This document shows, piece by piece, positions 7,806-17,256 of a DNA stretch of 57,293 bases (position 1 is its first letter; the number at the start of each line of letters is the position of its first letter). The translations under genes and the position numbers were made by a program. A model generated the notes under the pieces. It worked only from the letters and a program-made list of their open reading frames with translations. It ran no database searches and had not been told where the DNA came from. The DNA comes from JANRLL01 sp033762715. GTDB taxonomy: Bacteria; Pseudomonadota; Alphaproteobacteria; Rickettsiales; SXRF01. The DNA lies in assembly GCA_033762715.1 (NCBI GenBank), contig JANRLL010000011.1:1-57293 (forward strand), read 5' to 3'.

Positions 7806-9799
7806 GCCGCAGCAAGCGCCGGATAGCGGCGGATGACTTCGGTGCTGACCTTTTCAAATACAGTCGATGCATCCAGGGTGGATGTGTCGATCAGGATGGC
7901 ATCGTCCGCCGGTTTTAAAGGAGCAACGGTGCGTTTTTGATCGCGCTCATCGCGCTCGCGCAAATCTTCGAGCACGGAATCAAAGACAACTTCAATCCCT
8001 TCGCCCTGTAATTCACGGTGACGGCGCTTGGCGCGGTCATAGAGGGTGGCGGTGATAAAGAATTTAAAATCGGCATCGGGACACACTACCGTGCCAATAT
8101 CACGGCCATCGAGCACCGCGCCACGGCCGCTGGCGGCAAAACGACGCTGAAACTCGAGCAAGGCGTGACGCACTTCCGGATAGGCCGAGACAACTGAGGC
8201 GGCTTTACCAATGCGCTCTTGGCGCAGACGCGGATTGGCCAAATCTTCTGCATCAATATTATGGGCGGCATCAATAGCAGCGGCGCGATCCGACGGGTCT
8301 TTGCCGGAATAGACCAGCTTGAGGCCCACCGCGCGATAAAGGCTGCCGGTATCGAGATATTCTAAGTTGAAGCGCTCGGCCAGGCGCCGTGCCAGCGTAC
8401 CTTTGCCGGATGCGGCAGGGCCATCGACTGCAATCACCATCGGCTTGTGCGACAATGGGTTGCGGCTGAAGGCAATATGCGCACCAAGGCCATTCATTAA
8501 ATTGATAAAATTCGGAAAGCTGGTGCGAATCGCGGTGATATCATCCACGCTAATCGGCTCCTGGCTTACCAAACCTAGCACTAAGAACGACATGGCGATG
8601 CGGTGATCAAAATGAGTGGTAACGATAGCGCCGCCTTTAATAGCCCCGCCGGTTACGTATAAATCATCACCATCGGCACGCACTTTCACGCTGCAACGCG
8701 TCAGACCATCTACAAGAGCGCTTAGGCGATCGCTTTCTTTCACGCGCAGTTCGCTTAAGCCTTGCATCACCGTTTCACCCTCGGCGCAGGCAGCGGCCAT
8801 GGCAAGAATCAGATATTCATCAATCATTGACGGTGCGCGCTCAGCCGGAATCGTAACGGCCTTGAGCTTGCTGGTTTCGGCTTCTATATCGGCAATGGTT
8901 TCGCCGGCTACTTGACGCTGGTTGCGGATTTTTATCTTGGCGCCCATGGCTTCCAGCGACGTAAATACGCCGGTGCGCAAGGGGTTCATGCAGACATTGC
9001 TGATGGTGATATGCGAGTTGGGGCAGATGAGGGCGGCTACGACCAAAAAGGCAGCCGAAGAGGGGTCTGCTGGCACATCGATGCGGCGTTGTGTAAAGGT
9101 TGAGGTTTGTTGTCCTTTGACCGATACGGCAATGGCGCCGTCGGCTTGTTTGCGCTGCTCAATTTCAAAACCCAAATAGCGCAACATATTTTCTGTATGG
9201 TCGCGCGTGGGGTGAGGCTCAATAACCGTAGTAGTGCCAGGTGTGTTAAGGCCAGCTAGCAAAATAGCGGATTTAACCTGGGCTGAGGCAACCGGCAGGC
9301 GGTAAGTGATGGGAAGCGGGGTTGGCGTGCCGATGACAGCCAATGGCAGTTGAGTTTTGCCGCGCGCGACGATGGTTGCACCCATTTGCGTCAAAGGAGT
9401 AGCAACGCGTGCCATCGGACGTCCGCGAAGACTCGCATCACCGGTGAAGAAGCTAGTAAAAGAATAGGTCGTGACCAAACCCATCAAAAGGCGCGTGCTG
9501 GTGCCGGAATTGCCCATATCCAATATATCGGTGCTTTCGCGCAAGCCACCCACACCCACACCTTCTACGTGCCAGATACCGGATTTATGGGGAGAAATAT
9601 GTACACCCAACTGGCGCAAGGCGCTTGCCGTATGGCGTACATCTTCGCCTTCCAATAGGCCGTGAATTTCAGTAATACCAAGCACTTGCGACGACAACAT
9701 TAAAGCGCGATGTGAAATGGATTTATCGCCAGGAACCGAGGCGTCTCCGCTAAATGATTGGGTTTTATGTGAGATAGCAGGCTGTAAAGGGGTGGTCAT
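7802..9799 (-). CDS. aroA-cmk: fused EPSP synthase - cytidylate kinase
   Basis: A 665-residue fusion. Residues 1 to about 447 are 3-phosphoshikimate 1-carboxyvinyltransferase of the shikimate pathway: GDKSISHR (24-31), MGNSGTSTR (95-103), RPMARV, APSMIDEY (322-329) and LRVKESDRLSA. The pattern resembles class II enzymes such as the Agrobacterium type. Residues about 452-665 are CMP/dCMP kinase: P-loop DGPAASGKGT (459-468), LDTGSLYRAVG, LDGRDIGTVV, RAKRRHRE and the ERDERD lid. There is no stop between the halves; an internal Met454 could also start a free kinase. In most alphaproteobacteria these are adjacent separate genes. AroA-Cmk fusions are annotated in some betaproteobacteria, so fusion has precedent. 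Confidence 0.95.
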   Translation of the reverse strand: MTTPLQPAISHKTQSFSGDASVPGDKSISHRALMLSSQVLGITEIHGLLEGEDVRHTASALRQLGVHISPHKSGIWHVEGVGVGGLRESTDILDMGNSGTSTRLLMGLVTTYSFTSFFTGDASLRGRPMARVATPLTQMGATIVARGKTQLPLAVIGTPTPLPITYRLPVASAQVKSAILLAGLNTPGTTTVIEPHPTRDHTENMLRYLGFEIEQRKQADGAIAVSVKGQQTSTFTQRRIDVPADPSSAAFLVVAALICPNSHITISNVCMNPLRTGVFTSLEAMGAKIKIRNQRQVAGETIADIEAETSKLKAVTIPAERAPSMIDEYLILAMAAACAEGETVMQGLSELRVKESDRLSALVDGLTRCSVKVRADGDDLYVTGGAIKGGAIVTTHFDHRIAMSFLVLGLVSQEPISVDDITAIRTSFPNFINLMNGLGAHIAFSRNPLSHKPMVIAVDGPAASGKGTLARRLAERFNLEYLDTGSLYRAVGLKLVYSGKDPSDRAAAIDAAHNIDAEDLANPRLRQERIGKAASVVSAYPEVRHALLEFQRRFAASGRGAVLDGRDIGTVVCPDADFKFFITATLYDRAKRRHRELQGEGIEVVFDSVLEDLRERDERDQKRTVAPLKPADDAILIDTSTLDASTVFEKVSTEVIRRYPALAAA

Positions 9800-10662
9800 T
9801 GGATAGAAGGTGCCGTTGGAGTTATGGTTTCATTGTTAGGACGCAAATTAGTCGGTTTTTTCTTCTCATCTTCGGCGGTTTGGCAATACCAGGCCTTATT
9901 TTTGACGGTAGCCAAATCGGGGCAGAGAAAGCCTTTGGAAATGATGGCCATGCTAAATACGAATAAGATACCCGTAATAACTAGCAGGATAACAACCGTA
10001 TTGGACGCGACATGGGTAACCAAAAAGCGCGACATAGCGTTTTTAAAACCCTTAGCATCTTCTTCGCCACGGTCTTTTTTCGAATAATATTTATATTGGC
10101 TGGTAATTTGTGGGCCAGCATCCAGCACACCTTGTTCAGCATTTTCGGCGGTTTTGGTAGCTTTATTATGCGCACCTTTTTGTGCCGGTGCGGGATTGGC
10201 TGGTTTGGGTGTTGCAGGCGTTGTTGCTATGGGTGGGGTTGCCACAGGTTTTGCGGGCGCAGGCGCTGCCGCTTTGGTCTTAGGCGTCATATAGATGCCA
10301 ATTTGAGCGCCGCTGCCGGCATTGGAAAAAGTGATCGTATAATCTGCCAGTTGCAATGAAGGCTGCTTGGATAGATTGTCGAGCGATTGCTTGATGGTTT
10401 TAAAGGCAGCGATATAGGCCGCTGCAGCGGCTAATTTTGCTTTATAGGTGCTGTCATTGGCCTTTGGGCGAGTGATATATAGTTTGTTTTCGTTATTTTC
10501 GCTGTAAAACTTCACATCAAAGCCATAAGAAGCCAGCACATCATAGGCCAGCTTGGCTTCTTTGGCATCCTGTAAGCTATATATATCCTGCAGGCTGTTT
10601 TTCGATAACAGCTCCACCTGAGAACATAGGGCACTTAAGACATCCTGGATCGTTTCAGCCAT
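9796..10662 (-). CDS. unknown single-pass membrane protein
   Basis: 288 residues, not recognised. Layout: a hydrophilic, partly helical N-terminal region (1-128), a Pro/Ala/Thr-rich low-complexity linker (about 131-165), a charged segment, one strongly hydrophobic helix (about 221-242) and a short Cys-containing, Lys-rich C-terminal tail ending in a polar Thr/Pro stretch. With no signal peptide, the N-terminal bulk is probably cytoplasmic and the roughly 45-residue tail periplasmic. It overlaps the aroA start by four bases (ATGA). The AT-rich 77 bases upstream contain TATTAT/TATAAT-like boxes on the minus strand and could hold the promoter of this long unit. Confidence 0.75.
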   Translation of the reverse strand: MAETIQDVLSALCSQVELLSKNSLQDIYSLQDAKEAKLAYDVLASYGFDVKFYSENNENKLYITRPKANDSTYKAKLAAAAAYIAAFKTIKQSLDNLSKQPSLQLADYTITFSNAGSGAQIGIYMTPKTKAAAPAPAKPVATPPIATTPATPKPANPAPAQKGAHNKATKTAENAEQGVLDAGPQITSQYKYYSKKDRGEEDAKGFKNAMSRFLVTHVASNTVVILLVITGILFVFSMAIISKGFLCPDLATVKNKAWYCQTAEDEKKKPTNLRPNNETITPTAPSIQ

Positions 10663-10739
10663 ATCTAATTATCGTATAATATATATTATGGAAAAAATAT
10701 TCATACTTACAGGCATTAGCTAGCATAGATGGCGGTTTT

Positions 10740-11306
10740 TCATAGTAGTTTTTCAATGGCAGCCACCAATTTTTCGGAGTCCGACGGGGTTGCAGACCCG
10801 AAATACGTCACCAACGCCCCGTTTTTATCGATCAGATACTTATGAAAATTCCATTTGGGCGTCGAACTGAATCCCAACACCTCATGCGCCCATTGATAAA
10901 ACGGATGCGCTTCATTGCCTGAAACCACTTGCTTGGCGGTCATGGGAAATGTCACCCCATAATTCAATTCGCAGAATTGTTTGATCTCTTGGGCATTGCC
11001 AGGCTCTTGTGCACCAAAATCATTGGATGGTACGCCAATAATCACCAAACCGCGGTCTTTATAGCGATCATAAAGCGCCTGAAGGCCCTTATATTGTGGC
11101 GTAAACCCACATTTCGACGCGGTATTGACCAGTAGCAACACCTTGCCTTTATACGCTGATAATGGCAGTGGCCGGCCGTTTAGCGCCTCAAAACTGAAAT
11201 CATAAGCGCTCTTATCCGAAGGCTTGGCCTGGGCCGGCCCGATTATAGCTGACATCGCGGTTGCTCCTATAAAAATAAGGAATTTCAATGCGCTACTCAT
11301 ATTCAA
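10740..11306 (-). CDS. exported glutathione peroxidase family protein
   Basis: A cysteine-type glutathione/thioredoxin peroxidase of 188 residues. A signal peptide covers residues 1-27 (hydrophobic core LKFLIFIGATAMSAIIG, likely cut after AQA), so the enzyme should act in the periplasm; many bacterial homologues are cytoplasmic. The peroxidatic Cys66 is in NTASKCGFTP, the conserved Gln/Trp partners are represented by the GxQEPG segment and the KWNFHKYLI strand, and VPSNDFGAQEPG is the family signature. The start overlaps the MBL gene by four bases, placing it last in the mltB-to-gpx operon. The reductant is not evident from sequence. Confidence 0.92.
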   Translation of the reverse strand: MNMSSALKFLIFIGATAMSAIIGPAQAKPSDKSAYDFSFEALNGRPLPLSAYKGKVLLLVNTASKCGFTPQYKGLQALYDRYKDRGLVIIGVPSNDFGAQEPGNAQEIKQFCELNYGVTFPMTAKQVVSGNEAHPFYQWAHEVLGFSSTPKWNFHKYLIDKNGALVTYFGSATPSDSEKLVAAIEKLL

Positions 11307-12085
11307 CCACCTGCTAATTGCATAGACCAGCCATCATAGGCCGGAATAACGCCTTCTGGCAAGCGTGTGAGCAGCTCTTCATAACCCATATCATGTGCCA
11401 TATGCGTCAACACCGCGAGTTTGGGCTTGGTTTTTTCAATCCAGCCCAATGTCATCTCTAGATTCGCATGGCTAGGCGATGGATCATAGCGCAGGCAGTC
11501 GACAATCCACAGATCCAGCCCCTGTAGCTGCGCTAAGGTTTCATCCGATAGATAATCCGTATCGGTGGAATAAGCCATGTTGCCAATACGAAAGCCCAAG
11601 CTGGTAATTCTGCCGTGACCTTGGTTGAAATAGGAAATATCGATGCCAGCAGCGCTAAACTGCGAGGTTGAGGCCTCTAAAATATGCGGATTTAAGGTTG
11701 GTGCATACCAGCGATATTCCGTATTATCTCCTCGAAAAATATAAGGAAATCGGCTTTTTAGGGCTTCGATGGTGCGTTGGTCGCCATAAATATCAATGGC
11801 TTTTTTGGCTAACCAATTGAAACTGCGCAGATCATCGATGCCCATAATGTGATCTGCATGCTCATGGGTATAGAGCACAGCATCGAGTTGCGTGATATTT
11901 TCCCTGAGGGCTTGTTCGCGCAAATCGGGCGAGCTGTCGATTAACAGGCTTTTTCCACCAGTTTCAACCCATAAAGATACGCGCGTACGGTAGTTTTTAG
12001 GGTTGTCTGACTGACATACTTCGCACTGACAGCCAATTTTCGGCACTCCAGCCGAGCTTCCACAGCCTAAAATAGTCACGCGCAT
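11303..12085 (-). CDS. MBL-fold metal-dependent hydrolase, PhnP-like
   Basis: 260 residues of metallo-beta-lactamase fold. The HxHxDH motif (THEHADHI, His74/His76/Asp78/His79) and later metal ligands are present. The N-terminal GCGSSAGVPKIGCQCEVC segment has the Cys cluster seen in PhnP-type phosphodiesterases. The natural substrate is unknown; PhnP itself cleaves cyclic ribose phosphate. In alphaproteobacteria this gene regularly follows metG and tatD, as here: it overlaps tatD by 10 bases and gpx by four. A general phosphodiesterase role is family inference. Confidence 0.9.
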   Translation of the reverse strand: MRVTILGCGSSAGVPKIGCQCEVCQSDNPKNYRTRVSLWVETGGKSLLIDSSPDLREQALRENITQLDAVLYTHEHADHIMGIDDLRSFNWLAKKAIDIYGDQRTIEALKSRFPYIFRGDNTEYRWYAPTLNPHILEASTSQFSAAGIDISYFNQGHGRITSLGFRIGNMAYSTDTDYLSDETLAQLQGLDLWIVDCLRYDPSPSHANLEMTLGWIEKTKPKLAVLTHMAHDMGYEELLTRLPEGVIPAYDGWSMQLAGG

Positions 12086-12858
12086 GGGGCTGCCTTATTA
12101 AAAAGCCTAAAAAAATTTTCCGTTGTGACTCTTGCGCACTCTTCTTCAGATATATTCTTAATATCAGCTAGCATCTTATTGGTATATTTAACAAAAGATG
12201 GCTCGTTTGTCTTACCACGATACGGCATTGGCGCTAAATATGGCGCATCCGTTTCCACCAACAACCGGTCTAGCGGCACATCTGCGATCGCATCACGTAT
12301 CGCTTGGGCATTTTTAAAGGTAATAATACCCGAAAGCGATATATAAAAACCCATTTCAACAGCTTTATCAGCTAAATGCTTGGAAGAAGTGAAGCAATGA
12401 ATTAAAGCATTGTAATTACCAATTGATTTTTCTGATTTAAGTATATCAATTGTATCGTCATCGGCATCACGCGTATGGACAATAACCGGAAGTCCGGTAG
12501 CACGGCCGGCCTTGAGATGCTCAATAAAACTGCGCTTTTGAATATCACGAGCGCTATTTTCATAATGGTAATCCAGCCCCGTTTCACCAATGCCAATGAC
12601 TTTTTTGTGTGAGGTACGCGATATAAGCTCCTCTGCTGGAACAATTTCTTCGTTTCCGGAGTCATTGGGATGTACCCCAACCGAACAATAGACTTCCTCA
12701 TAACCTTCAGAAATAGCGATAAGCTGTTCAAATTCCGATAATTCCGTACAAATGGTCTGCATCAGACCAACTCCGGCCTCGCGCGCCCGTTGGATAACCC
12801 CATCCAGATCGTCTTTAAAGTCTGGAAAGTTCAAATGGCAATGGCTGTCGACCAACAT
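12076..12858 (-). CDS. tatD: TatD-family metal-dependent hydrolase/DNase
   Basis: 260 residues of the amidohydrolase-like TIM barrel. Metal ligands are seen in DSHCHLN (His6, His8), GIGETGLDYHY (Glu about 92), VIVHTRDADD, LIHCFTSS and LLVETDAPYLAP. TatD-type proteins have 3'-5' exonuclease activity and function in DNA repair or turnover; the YcfH/YabD branch usually sits beside metG, and here metG is 11 bases upstream. The C-terminus overlaps the MBL gene by 10 bases. The exact branch (TatD, YcfH or YjjV) is not certain. Confidence 0.92.
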   Translation of the reverse strand: MLVDSHCHLNFPDFKDDLDGVIQRAREAGVGLMQTICTELSEFEQLIAISEGYEEVYCSVGVHPNDSGNEEIVPAEELISRTSHKKVIGIGETGLDYHYENSARDIQKRSFIEHLKAGRATGLPVIVHTRDADDDTIDILKSEKSIGNYNALIHCFTSSKHLADKAVEMGFYISLSGIITFKNAQAIRDAIADVPLDRLLVETDAPYLAPMPYRGKTNEPSFVKYTNKMLADIKNISEEECARVTTENFFRLFNKAAPCA

Positions 12859-12869
12859 CGGCTTTGCCC

Positions 12870-14405
12870 CTATTCTTTTGCTATAAGCCTTGGAAATACA
12901 GGCTCTGGGGGCGGAAGCGCTGTACCCGATTGTAGTGCATGGGCAGCGGTTAGCGATTCAAATCCTCTTTTATCCAAAGTGATAGCAAGCTGATTTAATA
13001 TTTTCTCTGAAGAGCTAGGTATAAGTGGCTGTAATAATATAGCAATACATCGAATAACCTCTGCCAGCTGATACAGCACATGTTGCATGCGTACGGGATC
13101 GGTTTTCTTTAATGCCCAAGGGGCTTCCTTATCAATATAGCCATTTGCAGCGGTAGCAATACGCACCACCTCTTCAATATAGAGATGAAATTTATTGTTA
13201 TTCAGTAAATTAGACAACGTTTCTAAACTGCTGTAACATAATTTTTGCAGCTCGGGATCCAGGCTCGAGGGCTCAGATTCTGGTATTTTACCATCACAAT
13301 TTTTGTGAATTAAACTGAGAGTTCTTTGAGTTAAATTACCTATATTATTAGATAATTCACTGTTGATAACTTGAATCATGCGTTCACGTGAAAAGTTACC
13401 ATCGTTGCCGAAGGGTACTTCGCGCATCAAGAAATAACGGGTGGCATCGAGACCAAACTCACCAACCAGCTCAGCCGGCGCAATGGCATTGCCCATGGAT
13501 TTGCTCATTTTTTCGCCTTCAATGGTCCACCAGCCATGGGCAAAAATGCGCTCAGGCAGTGGTAAATCAGCGGCCATAAGGAAAGCAGGCCAATAGACGG
13601 CGTGAAAACGGATAATGTCTTTGCCTACCATATGCAGACTGGCCGGCCAAAAGGCCTTATAATCAGGGGCTGCGGCATCAGGATAGCCTAATGCCGACAG
13701 GTAATTAGCTAAAGCGTCCAGCCAAACATACATAATATGCTTCTCATCGTCTGGCACCGGAATGCCCCAGGAGAAGGTCGTGCGCGATATAGAGAGGTCC
13801 TTGAGCCCGCCTTTGACAAAGCTGATGATTTCATTGCGACGTGAATCGGGGGCAATGAAGTTGGGATGGGCCTCATAATATGCAAGTAATTTATCAGTAA
13901 AGCCTGATAACCTAAAGAAATAGCTAGGTTCTTCCACCCATTCCACTTCGGCGCCGCTGGGCGCTCGCTTACCGCCTGGGCTGTCGACTAGCTCTGATTC
14001 GGCATAATACGCTTCATCACGCACGGCATACCAACCCGAATAACTACCTAAATAGATATGCCCCGCTTCTTGCATTTTTTTCCATAATGCCTGTGCCGAT
14101 ACAATATGGCGCGGTTCGGTGGTGCGGATGAAATCATCATTACTGATATTCATCAGCGTCGTCATGTCCTTGAAATGCTGCGAATTGGCATCGGCCATCG
14201 CTTGGGGGGCTATGCTTGCGCTCTTGGCTGATTTTTCGACCTTCTGGCCGTGTTCGTCGGTGCCGGTGAGGAATTTGACCTGAAAGCCGCTTAAGCGCTT
14301 AAAACGGGCCATAACGTCGCAGGCAACCGAGGTGTAGGCGTGGCCAATATGCGGGCGGTCATTGACATAGTAAATGGGGGTAGTGATATAAAAATTATTA
14401 TTCAA
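12870..14405 (-). CDS. metG: methionyl-tRNA synthetase
   Basis: A class I synthetase of 511 residues that charges initiator and elongator tRNA-Met. The HIGH motif is PHIGHAYTS (18-26) and the KMSKS motif GEKMSKSMGN. The zinc-knuckle region is the short form without the four-Cys set. The protein ends after the anticodon-binding helical domain and has no C-terminal tRNA-binding domain, the usual alphaproteobacterial size. The start overlaps the holB stop by four bases (ATGA). Confidence 0.97.
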   Translation of the reverse strand: MNNNFYITTPIYYVNDRPHIGHAYTSVACDVMARFKRLSGFQVKFLTGTDEHGQKVEKSAKSASIAPQAMADANSQHFKDMTTLMNISNDDFIRTTEPRHIVSAQALWKKMQEAGHIYLGSYSGWYAVRDEAYYAESELVDSPGGKRAPSGAEVEWVEEPSYFFRLSGFTDKLLAYYEAHPNFIAPDSRRNEIISFVKGGLKDLSISRTTFSWGIPVPDDEKHIMYVWLDALANYLSALGYPDAAAPDYKAFWPASLHMVGKDIIRFHAVYWPAFLMAADLPLPERIFAHGWWTIEGEKMSKSMGNAIAPAELVGEFGLDATRYFLMREVPFGNDGNFSRERMIQVINSELSNNIGNLTQRTLSLIHKNCDGKIPESEPSSLDPELQKLCYSSLETLSNLLNNNKFHLYIEEVVRIATAANGYIDKEAPWALKKTDPVRMQHVLYQLAEVIRCIAILLQPLIPSSSEKILNQLAITLDKRGFESLTAAHALQSGTALPPPEPVFPRLIAKE

Positions 14406-15460
14406 TTGGTTGCATTTCCGATCTGGAAACCCTCCGGCGTGAAAATATGGTGGAAAAAGCTAATGATAACTTGCTTGTAATCGAGATGGAGTCGCTGCGC
14501 CAATAAAAATTGTTCTAAAATCTGATGCCATTTATTGGCCCAGCTCGTGGCTGGATAGAGGGGCGCTAAGCGCTGAAAGAGCGCCCGTTCCTCGCTGCTG
14601 GCCGTGGTAATGGGAATCGCAGAGGCTTGTTTGGCCAAATTGCCAAAAATAAACAGCAACAGCCGGGTTAGAATATGCCATTGGCTATGGGTTTTTTGCC
14701 CACCAATCTGCTCGGCCAGCGCATGCACCTGCATCGGATCGCAGGCAGGAGCCGTTTCTAACAGGGATATGAGCTGCGCATAAAGCTCGCTGGCGCCTTG
14801 TTTGGCGTATTGGCTAGCCAGGCCTGGCGAATAATCGGTAAGCGCGCCGACTATATCCCGTTCCTCATTATCCAGATCCGGCGCGATATGGCGCATAACG
14901 CGGCGGTAGTTTTCCAGGTTTGGTTGCGGGCATTTCAGTACATGGCAGCGCGAACGGATGGTTGGCAGCAGCTTGCCAGGGTTATGCGAAATCAGCAGCA
15001 AAATCGCCTGTGGTGGAGGCTCTTCGAGGATTTTTAGGATGGCGTTGGCTCCGTGGGCGGTGAGTTGGTCAACCGTGTCGATAATTACCACACGCCAAGC
15101 ACTCTCACCTGGGGTGAGCGACAAAAATTCGGTGATGGACCTGGCCTGATCAGCGCCGATTTCATTGGAAGCCTCGCCTTTTTTCTCGTCAAATTCCGGC
15201 TCAACCACCAGAAAATCGGGGTGGGATTGCGCTAACATGCGGCGAAAAATAGGATGCCCCTCATCTAGCTGCATTGACGAACTGCCAGACAGCAACATAC
15301 GGGCGAAACGATAAGCAAGCGTGGCTTTGCCAATCCCCTGTACGCCGCTAATGATGATGCCATGTGGCAAGCGGCCTTGGCTGGCATCTTGCAGCAAGCT
15401 GGCCTCTATAGCCTCATAACCAAAGAGTTCGGTGTTACTGATCGGTGTAATAGGGTTCAT
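14402..15460 (-). CDS. holB: DNA polymerase III delta' subunit
   Basis: 352 residues of the AAA+ clamp-loader family. The P-loop is GVQGIGKATLA (about 40-50), followed by SHPDFLVVEP, the Walker-B-like region WRVVIIDTVDQL, the EEPPPQAILLLIS segment, sensor-1 and the SRC arginine-finger motif (TIRSRCHVL). In the clamp-loader pentamer it opens the beta clamp for loading on DNA. It lies between tmk and metG with four-base overlaps on both sides, the standard arrangement. The typical zinc-finger cysteines of some orthologues are not obvious. Confidence 0.93.
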   Translation of the reverse strand: MNPITPISNTELFGYEAIEASLLQDASQGRLPHGIIISGVQGIGKATLAYRFARMLLSGSSSMQLDEGHPIFRRMLAQSHPDFLVVEPEFDEKKGEASNEIGADQARSITEFLSLTPGESAWRVVIIDTVDQLTAHGANAILKILEEPPPQAILLLISHNPGKLLPTIRSRCHVLKCPQPNLENYRRVMRHIAPDLDNEERDIVGALTDYSPGLASQYAKQGASELYAQLISLLETAPACDPMQVHALAEQIGGQKTHSQWHILTRLLLFIFGNLAKQASAIPITTASSEERALFQRLAPLYPATSWANKWHQILEQFLLAQRLHLDYKQVIISFFHHIFTPEGFQIGNATN

Positions 15461-16101
15461 GCAGGTGTATTAGCAGAACTTCCTATCTTTTGCATTACCC
15501 GCGTGAGAATTTCTTGATGAATCGCTTCAACGCTTTGCGAGGCGTCAATCACCTGGCAACGTGCAGGCTCGCGCTGTGCAATGGCCAGGAAACCCGCCCG
15601 TATCTTGCGGTGGAAATCAAGCGACATGGATTCAAAGCGCGTTTCATCGCCGCTGCGGCTTACGGCGCGCTTAAGCCCAACGGTTGGGTCGATATCGAGA
15701 ATAAAAGTCAGATCCGGTGCGAAATTGCCAAGCGTCAGATGGTGAATCATATGCACAAAAGCTTCAGACAGCCCCTTGCCTACGCCCTGATAGACTTGGG
15801 TGGAATCGGTGAAGCGATCGCATAAAACGGTTTTTCCTGCCTGCAATGCTGGCTTTATCAGTCGCTGCACATGGTCGAGCCGCGCAGCAAAAAACAGCAA
15901 GGTTTCGGTATCGGCATCCCAGCTATCCACCTCCCCGCTAACCAGCAGCTTGCGAATAACCTCGGCCCCAGGTGATCCACCTGGTTCACGCGTGATAACG
16001 GGAGAAAGCCCCTGCCGTTGCAAGGCCTCGTGCAGGAGTTTTAATTGGGTGGATTTGCCACTGCCCTCGCCGCCTTCAAAGGTAATGAAGCAGGCAGTCA
16101 T
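15457..16101 (-). CDS. tmk: thymidylate kinase
   Basis: 214 residues that phosphorylate dTMP to dTDP. The P-loop is FEGGEGSGKST (8-18), the substrate motif TREPGGSPGAE, and the DRFTDSTQVYQG segment is the family DRY-like motif; the LID region is SRSGDETRFE. The start overlaps the dac stop by four bases and the stop overlaps holB by four. Position between the D-Ala-D-Ala carboxypeptidase gene and holB is the conserved alphaproteobacterial arrangement. Confidence 0.96.
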   Translation of the reverse strand: MTACFITFEGGEGSGKSTQLKLLHEALQRQGLSPVITREPGGSPGAEVIRKLLVSGEVDSWDADTETLLFFAARLDHVQRLIKPALQAGKTVLCDRFTDSTQVYQGVGKGLSEAFVHMIHHLTLGNFAPDLTFILDIDPTVGLKRAVSRSGDETRFESMSLDFHRKIRAGFLAIAQREPARCQVIDASQSVEAIHQEILTRVMQKIGSSANTPA

Positions 16102-17249
16102 TTTGCATCAACAGCAGCGGCTGGCACGCGGTGGCGGCCCAAGACATAATATTCAAAGGCTGGCCAAACCCGACCAAATACGGAGCGCTTACCCACATCA
16201 GCACCAGCCACCAACGGCACGGTCTTAGCCAGGCCTGATTCGGTGGTGACCAGCAGATCGGCAATATGCTGGCCTTTAGTAATGGGGGCAGCGATGGGGC
16301 CTTGGTATTTGACGGTGAATTTCGTGGTCTTGGCACCCGTTACTGGCAATGTCAGCACCACATCTTCTTGCGATACCAAAGATACTTTATCGTGACTGCC
16401 TAGCCAAACTTCGGCATCCGACACGGTTTGGTCTTTGGTAAACAGGGTTTTATTTTCAAACTCGCGGAAGCCGTAGCGCAACAGACGGTCGCCTTCGGCA
16501 ACGCGCGCATTGTCGCTTTCCAGCCCATTAATGACCAGAATCAGGCGGCGATCACCTTGTTTAGCCGATAAGGTAATGCCGTAGCCCGCTTGTTCGGTGT
16601 GGCCGGTTTTCAGGCCATCAACGCCAATCGTGGTATTGATTAAGCGGTTGCGGTTATGCTGTTTGATATTGTGGTAGGTATATTCCAGCACCGAGAAATA
16701 ATGATAATATTCGGGGAAATCGGTGATAATGCGCTCGGCTAAACGTGCCAAATCACGCGAACTCATGAGATGGTTTTCATCGGGCCAGCCGGTTGAGTTA
16801 GCGAAATGACTGTCTTGTAATCCAATCTCTTGCGCCACCCTATTCATCTCTTTAGCAAAAGCCTCTTCACTGCCACTAATGCCTTCGGCCAAAACGATGC
16901 AGGCATCATTGCCCGATTGCACGATCACGCCATGAATCAAATCTTCGATATTTACTTCCGTATTGATCGGCACGAACATTTTCGAGCCTTGCATGCGCCA
17001 AGCATTTTCACTGACAGGGAATGTGCTATCGAGTTTCAGGCGGCCTTCTTTGAGGCGTTGAAACACTATATAAATCGTCATGAGTTTGCTCATAGACGAT
17101 GGGTGCATTTTCTCGCTGCCGTTTTTATCCATCAACACGGTATGGGTGGTGGTATCCACCAGATACACATACTGAGCAGCGCTTTCTTCTGCACGCGCTG
17201 TCGTTGCCAGCAACGCAGCACTCAACCATAGACATAGTGCGCGTTTCAT
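16098..17249 (-). CDS. dac: D-alanyl-D-alanine carboxypeptidase (PBP5/6-like)
   Basis: A periplasmic serine peptidase that trims the terminal D-Ala of peptidoglycan pentapeptides. From the chosen start (ATG 17249, MKRALCLW) it has 383 residues with a signal peptide. The active-site SxxK is SMSK (Ser52-Lys55), the second motif is SGN, and KTG lies in LKTGHTEQ. A PBP5 C-terminal beta domain (FTVKYQGPIAAPI onward) and an amphipathic tail follow. The frame extends to 17285, but GAGG at about five bases before 17249, together with the export signal, supports the internal start. It follows rlpA by seven bases. Confidence 0.94.
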   Translation of the reverse strand: MKRALCLWLSAALLATTARAEESAAQYVYLVDTTTHTVLMDKNGSEKMHPSSMSKLMTIYIVFQRLKEGRLKLDSTFPVSENAWRMQGSKMFVPINTEVNIEDLIHGVIVQSGNDACIVLAEGISGSEEAFAKEMNRVAQEIGLQDSHFANSTGWPDENHLMSSRDLARLAERIITDFPEYYHYFSVLEYTYHNIKQHNRNRLINTTIGVDGLKTGHTEQAGYGITLSAKQGDRRLILVINGLESDNARVAEGDRLLRYGFREFENKTLFTKDQTVSDAEVWLGSHDKVSLVSQEDVVLTLPVTGAKTTKFTVKYQGPIAAPITKGQHIADLLVTTESGLAKTVPLVAGADVGKRSVFGRVWPAFEYYVLGRHRVPAAAVDAK

Positions 17250-17256
17250 CATCACC

